Assembly: GCF_000801105.2 (NCBI RefSeq)
Contig: NC_079514.1
Coordinates: 3,038,001-3,102,000 of the forward strand
Source: Raphanus sativus
Taxonomy: Eukaryota > Streptophyta > Magnoliopsida > Brassicales > Brassicaceae
Direction: 5' to 3'
DNA: 64,000 nucleotides
The translations under genes were made by a program, and so were the position numbers. The notes under the pieces are model-generated. The model was not told the DNA's origin. It did no database searches and saw only the letters and a list, made by a program, of their open reading frames with translations. Below are positions 59,136 through 64,000 of this stretch, in pieces (the stretch's first letter is position 1; every line of letters starts with the position of its first letter).

Positions 59136-60706
59136 TCTATTAAAAGTGAAGTACAAAAAAGAAATAACCCTTAATTTTCCTCAATAATTACCAATCTATG
59201 CTATTGCCTTAAATACCGTCGTTTTATAACTTTACTAATGATGAAATTAAACTTAAACCTAATATGGTTCTTTTCTTTGTCTTCCGTCGTTTGCTGAATT
59301 CCCTTTTGGAAGGTAAAGTCGTCACGAAGCTTTTGTTCCGTCCGATCACAATTGCCAAGTAGGTGAGCCACATCAGACTGAAAGGTGATTATCTCAAGGA
59401 TTGCTCCAAGGCTTTCACGATTGTTACTGTTATCAACATGTTTCTTCTCTCTGGGTTTTTGTTTTTGATTTTGTTAGCATGTCTTGAGCCTGTCTGTTTC
59501 TCCAGTTAAGCAAAGTAACATTAAAGGTTCTTCTCAATTTTGCTTTTGCTTTTCTATGTTAAAAATGTTTTGTTTTTGTACGGTTCTTTTGTAAAATCTT
59601 TGGTGATTAGTTGGGCATATGGGATAAAGCTCAGATACTTCGGCTCTTGTGTTTTCTGGTTTACTTTACTAAAGATAGTCACCGTACCTGTTCATGTGTT
59701 ATTTGAATATTGTATCTTTTGTCCTTATTGTTTTTCCTATATTTTCTTCATCAATCATGTCAAAATGTTCCTTTTTGAGGTACATCCATTGAGATGCATA
59801 TAATCAATAGATGGGGTTGTTCTTATTTTTGTCTAATAGAGAAGCTTTTGATCTAATATCTTCAAGTATTTTATCCACCGTTTCCGGTATCAGCATGAGA
59901 AAAAAAATATTTTTTTTGGATGGTAGAGCTTTGAAAAGATTGTATCATTGCTCAGGGAAGGATGGTTCTCATTTAACCAGGTTTATGGTTACTTCGCACC
60001 TACACATATCATATTACTTACATGTAGTTCTTGCTGAGTGGCTATAGTGGGGAAGATTAGATCTCTCTTATGTGTGTTTATAGTGCTTTTCCAGATTTTC
60101 TGAAGAGTTCACACATAAAAAATGGGTTTGGTTCTTAGTTTTTTTCTGACTTATTTTTTTCTTATGCAGTGGTTGTTATGTATGTCTTCAACTATTCTTC
60201 AAGCCTTTTCCAGTGATCATAACGATCACTGGCCTTATTGAAGTACGATCTAACCTTAGTAGACCACAAATTTGTAATTTATAAAGAGTTAAGCTTTTAC
60301 TCAGTCTCTCTTTCTTTTGCTCATGTTTGTGAATTTCGCAGAAAATGTAATCTCAAAACTATAACTTTTGAAACTTAATAAATCTATATATTATCAGGTT
60401 TATGAAATATTAGAGAATATAATATTTAGCTCCCATAAATTACTAAATAAAAATATAATATATAAACAAATTCAAAACACATATTTTTGTGACTATTAGC
60501 TTTCTACAATAAAAGAAAAACACAATCTCATAGTTTATAAATGAAGATTAATCACATTGAACAAGACACACCAAAGTGAAACTTGAAAAACATATTAATC
60601 TACAATACAATAAGTATAAACAATTAAATTTATCAAATTTTCAAAAGTTAAAAACATATGATTACAAAGAACAAACATCCGCGCGGACGCGCGGGTCAAA
60701 ATCTAG
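59136..60706 (+). mobile_element. Non-autonomous Helitron, 1571 bp
   Basis: It begins TCTATTAAAAGTGAAGTAC after an A. It ends with the GC-rich hairpin CCGCGCGGACGCGCGG (60679-60694), then GTCAAAATCTAG before a T. All four Helitron signatures are present. About 59260-60250 inside is less AT-rich and reads like captured gene or transcript sequence, with an intron/UTR appearance (ORFs 59540-59803 and 59811-60047) but no domain that I recognise. Confidence 0.85.
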
Positions 60707-61359
60707 TTGTTGATTATTAGAGCATTTCCAACTTTTTTTCAATAGGAATGTTATACATTCGAGCAAAAAGACCTTTTTATAAATATGAATGTTAAATTAT
60801 ATCATTCGAGCAAAAATCACCAACTATTTTATTTTATTTTATTATAAATAAAAGTGAAATAGCAATTTTTCTACAAACTATAACAAATTTATTATATACT
60901 GTAATCATGTTCTAGAGTTAGCTCTATATAATAGAGTTTCACTACAGATGGATTCAGAATAGTCTAACTCTTTAAGTGTTATATTTAAATCACTATTGTC
61001 ACTACCGGATGATTAGTATATCCTCTTGCAACCATCACCCATCGTTAATAATATTCAACACCAATGCAGATTCATCATATCTCTTCATATTGCTATATTT
61101 TGTGAAGAATTAAAATCTCAAAATTGTAAATTCATATCAGCCATGACTCATGTAAAATGCACTTGAAAACATACTACAGCTTTTGCATTGCCCAACTACA
61201 AAACTAGTTTACATGATCCAACTACTACTAACATTAAAATGCCCATCTTATTCTTCTATGCATAAATAAATTAAAATAAAACCTCAAACACTCCAACAAT
61301 CTTCATTCACCATATTTTATTGACCTAAAAGAAACTTAGGGCTTCTTCCACTTTCTTTC
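60707..61359. other. Promoter-side spacer of the third FAS1 gene
   Basis: AT-rich, with two close copies of ATCATTCGAGCAAAAA/ACATTCGAGCAAAAAG words near 60755-60820 (probable MITE remnant). The last 100 bp are the likely 5' leader of the FAS1 gene. No ORF was recognised. Confidence 0.4.
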
Positions 61360-61854
61360 ATGGCAAGCAACAAACACCTCCCTCTTCTCCTTCTCCTCAT
61401 CATCACCACTACATCCTCCACTTCGCTTGCATTCGATCAAAACAAACTCGTACTCAAAATCATAGACGCAATGATCTCCGGGGGGAGTTTCGAAGATTGG
61501 AGCGAAGCTTTCCTCGCAACAAACGACGAGATACACGGTCAAGTTCTCACTTCAACACTCTTCCTTCCCAAAACATCCGTCGAAGGAATCAACGCCACTT
61601 CACCGCTCGTAGCTGCTTACCACATCGTCCCACAACTGCTTCACTTCCACAACATAAGCGTCATGGAGCCTCTCTCTCGCATCCCAACTCTTCTCTCTGG
61701 AAACTCCATCGTTGTAACCAACAACTCGGCTTCGGGTTTCACACTCGATGGTGTTCTTGTCTCGGAGCCAGATTTGTTTGTCTCTCCTTCCGTTGTTATC
61801 CATCGTATCGCTTCTCCATTTAACTTCTCTCGTTACGGTGGCGATGATATATAA
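61360..61854 (+). CDS. Secreted single-domain fasciclin (FAS1) protein, 164 aa
   Basis: Third FAS1 paralogue, single exon. Residues 1-25 form a Leu/Ile-rich signal peptide (HLPLLLLLIITTTSS). The FAS1 domain spans about residues 30-160: VLKIIDAMISGGSFEDWSEAF, TLFLPK, AAYHIV (YH motif retained), SRIPTLLSGNSIVVTNNS, DGVLVSEPDLFV and a terminal HRIASPFNFSRYG. It ends just after the domain and lacks the hydrophobic C-terminal tail of the 4137 and 16791 paralogues, so it is predicted to be soluble. Several N-glycosylation sequons occur (NAT, NIS, NNS, NFS). Codons are more GC-rich than the flanks, consistent with a real gene. Function unknown; probably extracellular. Confidence 0.88.
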   Translation: MASNKHLPLLLLLIITTTSSTSLAFDQNKLVLKIIDAMISGGSFEDWSEAFLATNDEIHGQVLTSTLFLPKTSVEGINATSPLVAAYHIVPQLLHFHNISVMEPLSRIPTLLSGNSIVVTNNSASGFTLDGVLVSEPDLFVSPSVVIHRIASPFNFSRYGGDDI

Positions 61855-62560
61855 TTAAGTTACCCTCTTTATTAGATTTTTCCATTTTGTGTGTTCTTTC
61901 TATTTTGAGCATTTATAAAATTGGTTAAGAAAAGTTTTACATGGAATTTGTTTTGAGAAATACGTGGAAATTAATTAGCCTTTATGTTCCTCCATCTTAT
62001 CTGCTTCACATGTCACAAACTCATCCATCCATTCGTAGGCCCATTAGAATACCTCGATGTAAATGAATTATACAATTGCTTTAACAATCATGTCATCACT
62101 GCCATGAACGTATCATCCAAGTTTGGGAGCACATGTTAATTATTATGTCAACGTTATCGATATCAAATTTGGTAAATGGTGTGCGCAGACATCAATGCAT
62201 AAATTGTTAGCGTACTGTCCCACTACTTCTGGGTTAAACCAAACCAATTATTCAATTTGAATTGTAGTCAGATTCTCTGTTTTAGTACCAAAACAAAAAG
62301 CCAAAAACAAATAACTAGGTGAAAATTAGTTATTTTGAAAAGACAAGGAGTTTGTGTTCAAGATTAAATAATATGAGGTGACATGTCCGAATATAATTAG
62401 AGGAACTCATCTCCTGGGCGAGAATTGATCAAAAAGAAAGGAGAAGAAACACAATTTTAGCTTCGGCGTGTTAAACCTAGAGGTTTAATATTGTGTCTTT
62501 TCTTGTGGGCTTGATGTAGTTTTTATACTTAATTTGGTTTATAACTAGACCAAGTAATGA
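61855..62560. other. 3' flank of the FAS1 gene, no gene
   Basis: Probable 3' UTR followed by ordinary AT-rich spacer. No ORF or repeat structure that I can defend. Confidence 0.4.
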
Positions 62561-62564
62561 GGCC

Positions 62565-62960
62565 GAGGCTGGGGGAGAGAACCAAGGGAGGCAGGGTCAG
62601 CAACAGCAACAGCCTGCACATCAAAGGCAAGTTGTTGTACGGAGATTCGAGATCGCCTTTCAGCTTGACATTTTCCTAATACTCTAGCTCGCTGCTGTCA
62701 CCTTTTTGTTCAACCAAGATGGATCAAGACAAAGGCTAGCTGTCCCTGTGATCTTCCAGCAAGTTAACGTGTGACAGATGTTACATTACCTTTGATTTCT
62801 GTCTTAGTGCTATGTGTAGCATCATACTCTGCTCTAAAAGGTCATTTCCACCTGAACCATGATGCCTTTCTCTTCTGTGGTGTTGAAGGACTCTTCTTCT
62901 CTTCCTCAGCGGTAAGAACTCTCCACTTCTCTTCCCAATAACTCTCTGGTGTAATTATCA
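62565..62960 (+). pseudogene. Decayed fragment of a membrane-protein gene
   Basis: The plus strand translates to RQVVVRRFEIAFQLDIFLIL, a stop, then LAAVTFLFNQDGSRQRLAV. From memory this resembles the transmembrane region of a plant HERP/ubiquitin-like membrane protein, preceded by a Gln-rich stretch; the family is unverified. Downstream there are stops and a second protein-like stretch (SALKGHFHLNHDAFLFCG). The frame is interrupted and no start is visible. It is probably a gene remnant. Confidence 0.4.
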
Positions 62961-62984
62961 GTGGAGGAGATACAGGCGAAGTAG

Positions 62985-63029
62985 AACGTCTTTGATCATT
63001 TTAGGGCTGATGCTCTGATCAAAGACGTT
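62985..63029. repeat. 14-bp perfect hairpin (17-nt loop)
   Basis: AACGTCTTTGATCA (62985-62998) pairs exactly with TGATCAAAGACGTT (63016-63029). It lies just downstream of the decayed membrane-protein fragment. A 14-bp perfect stem is unlikely by chance within one short interval. Confidence 0.85.
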
Positions 63030-63263
63030 GTTTATAGTTAAAGCTGGTTGTCTCACATCTTCATCCAAAGCCAATGCTCGTAGCTTTCTACATTGTCTTC
63101 CTCGCACCAATCTTTTTATTTATGTGTGTTTGATCTAGTTGCTTGGTTTGAATTGCGAATTAAACCTCGAATAAACACCATTACAATAGTATCATCGTAC
63201 AAACAATGCCTCTTCACAAATATTATTGCATGAAAGAACAGGTTTTAGTACGAAGAAAATAAA

Positions 63264-63353
63264 TTAGAAGTTGTTAAGACAACTTGGATCATTATAAGCT
63301 GCGATTGCCGTTTGTATCTTTGTTTCTAATGTACTCCTCTCTTCTTCACCCAC
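63264..63353 (-). CDS. Possible terminal exon of a gene extending beyond the window
   Basis: On the minus strand, after an acceptor (TATTGCAG|GTGGGT), 29 codons read VGEEERSTLETKIQTAIAAY followed by NDPSCLNNF and a TAA. Composition and the clean acceptor suggest a real last exon. I do not recognise the protein and could not find the preceding exon between 63354 and 64000. It could be a decayed remnant or chance. Confidence 0.35.
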   Translation of the reverse strand: MGEEERSTLETKIQTAIAAYNDPSCLNNF

Positions 63354-63369
63354 CTGCAATATTCAAACA

Positions 63370-64000
63370 TTATAATTTAATATCCAGTTAAATCTTAAAT
63401 ATAATTTTTAAAGATTTAAAATAAATAACCATCATACTAATACAATATAGATTTCCTCTAATAGAAATTTGGAAGTCCAAACTCAGTTTAGGTTATTAAA
63501 TTTAGGATGTTTATGCTTTTACAGAAAATCTCCATATGAGTTGACTATTATAATTTAATCTTCAAAATAATTCGATAAAGAAAACTATAAAACATACTGT
63601 ACTATACTACAAGCATAAGTAATCGTAATAGTATAATTATTTTCCGTGGAAACAAAAAGGTGAATGACTGTATTATATGCTTTGAAAACGACAGATAAAG
63701 ACAGGTCGGAAAATGAGATGATCCACTTTTTAGGAAAAATGATTGGAGTAATTTCACCAACTCTTCATTTCTCAATAGTCTACATTACTGTATTTTTAGC
63801 GTCTGATTATATTATTAAAGCTAAAATGTTATAAATGTGGGAGAACACAACACAATATTATGATATTCATTTTATTCAGTAAATATTCATATTTGTAGCA
63901 ATTGTTTTTTCAACCTACAACATTCTTTTCAACTAGATGTAGCAAACATATATAAGAAGTACCAAAACCCAAAATACAAGAGTTTATAGACTAAAACACC
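63370..64000. other. AT-rich window edge, no exon identified
   Basis: If the exon at 63264-63353 is real, this should be intron, but I see no coding segment in any frame. It is ordinary AT-rich sequence. Confidence 0.35.

Noticed and set aside
61497..61823. 108-codon plus ORF in another frame of the third FAS1 gene
   Set aside because: Arg/Ser/His-rich frame shadow with no domain.

Overview
This is a plant nuclear window, most likely from a Brassica or close Brassicaceae relative. The coding segments read like Arabidopsis thaliana chromosome 4 genes between about At4g30010 and At4g30210. The intergenic DNA is AT-rich and crowded with Helitrons, MITEs, SINE and LINE scraps and one LTR retroelement. 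Species and synteny come from recognising the proteins, not from a search.

Layout. (1) 0-21 kb is repeat-rich. It has two intact single-exon genes for short fasciclin (FAS1) proteins (4137-4745 and 16791-17363), a broken tandem copy of the second (about 13.5 kb), a coiled-coil ORF (9741-10487, minus), two complete Helitrons, LINE C-terminal fragments that were duplicated with the FAS1 locus, and an 823-bp inverted repeat made of telomere-like words. (2) 21.9-25.5 kb holds a complete 17-exon NADPH-cytochrome P450 reductase of the ATR2 class on the minus strand. (3) 28.4-34.7 kb is a bounded Copia-type LTR element on the minus strand (TSD TAATT). It keeps gag and RNase H remnants, but I find no integrase or reverse transcriptase; its leader and pol position are full of short palindromes. 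(4) 38.8-47.5 kb, next to an assembly gap, is a duplicated defensin-like (DEFL/LCR) cluster. It has one intact two-domain gene, one exon-1-only copy with a 1-bp deletion, and one degraded cysteine-rich copy with a LINE inserted at its stop codon. (5) 48.3-58.9 kb is conserved genic sequence: a 10-exon GT14 glycosyltransferase (plus), a 9-exon SBT2-class subtilase (minus, convergent) and the mitochondrial ATP synthase-associated 90-aa protein (minus). (6) 59-64 kb has a complete Helitron, a third FAS1 gene and weak gene remnants, including a possible terminal exon at the edge.

The genes are independent loci, not an operon. ATR2 supplies electrons to ER cytochromes P450. The GT14 protein probably modifies wall or arabinogalactan glycans in the Golgi. 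The FAS1, DEFL and subtilase products are secretory or extracellular. The small 58.6 kb protein belongs to mitochondria. The order ATR2 - DEFL - GT14 - SBT - ATP17 is colinear with Arabidopsis but lacks many intervening genes, which suggests a fractionated post-polyploidy segment.
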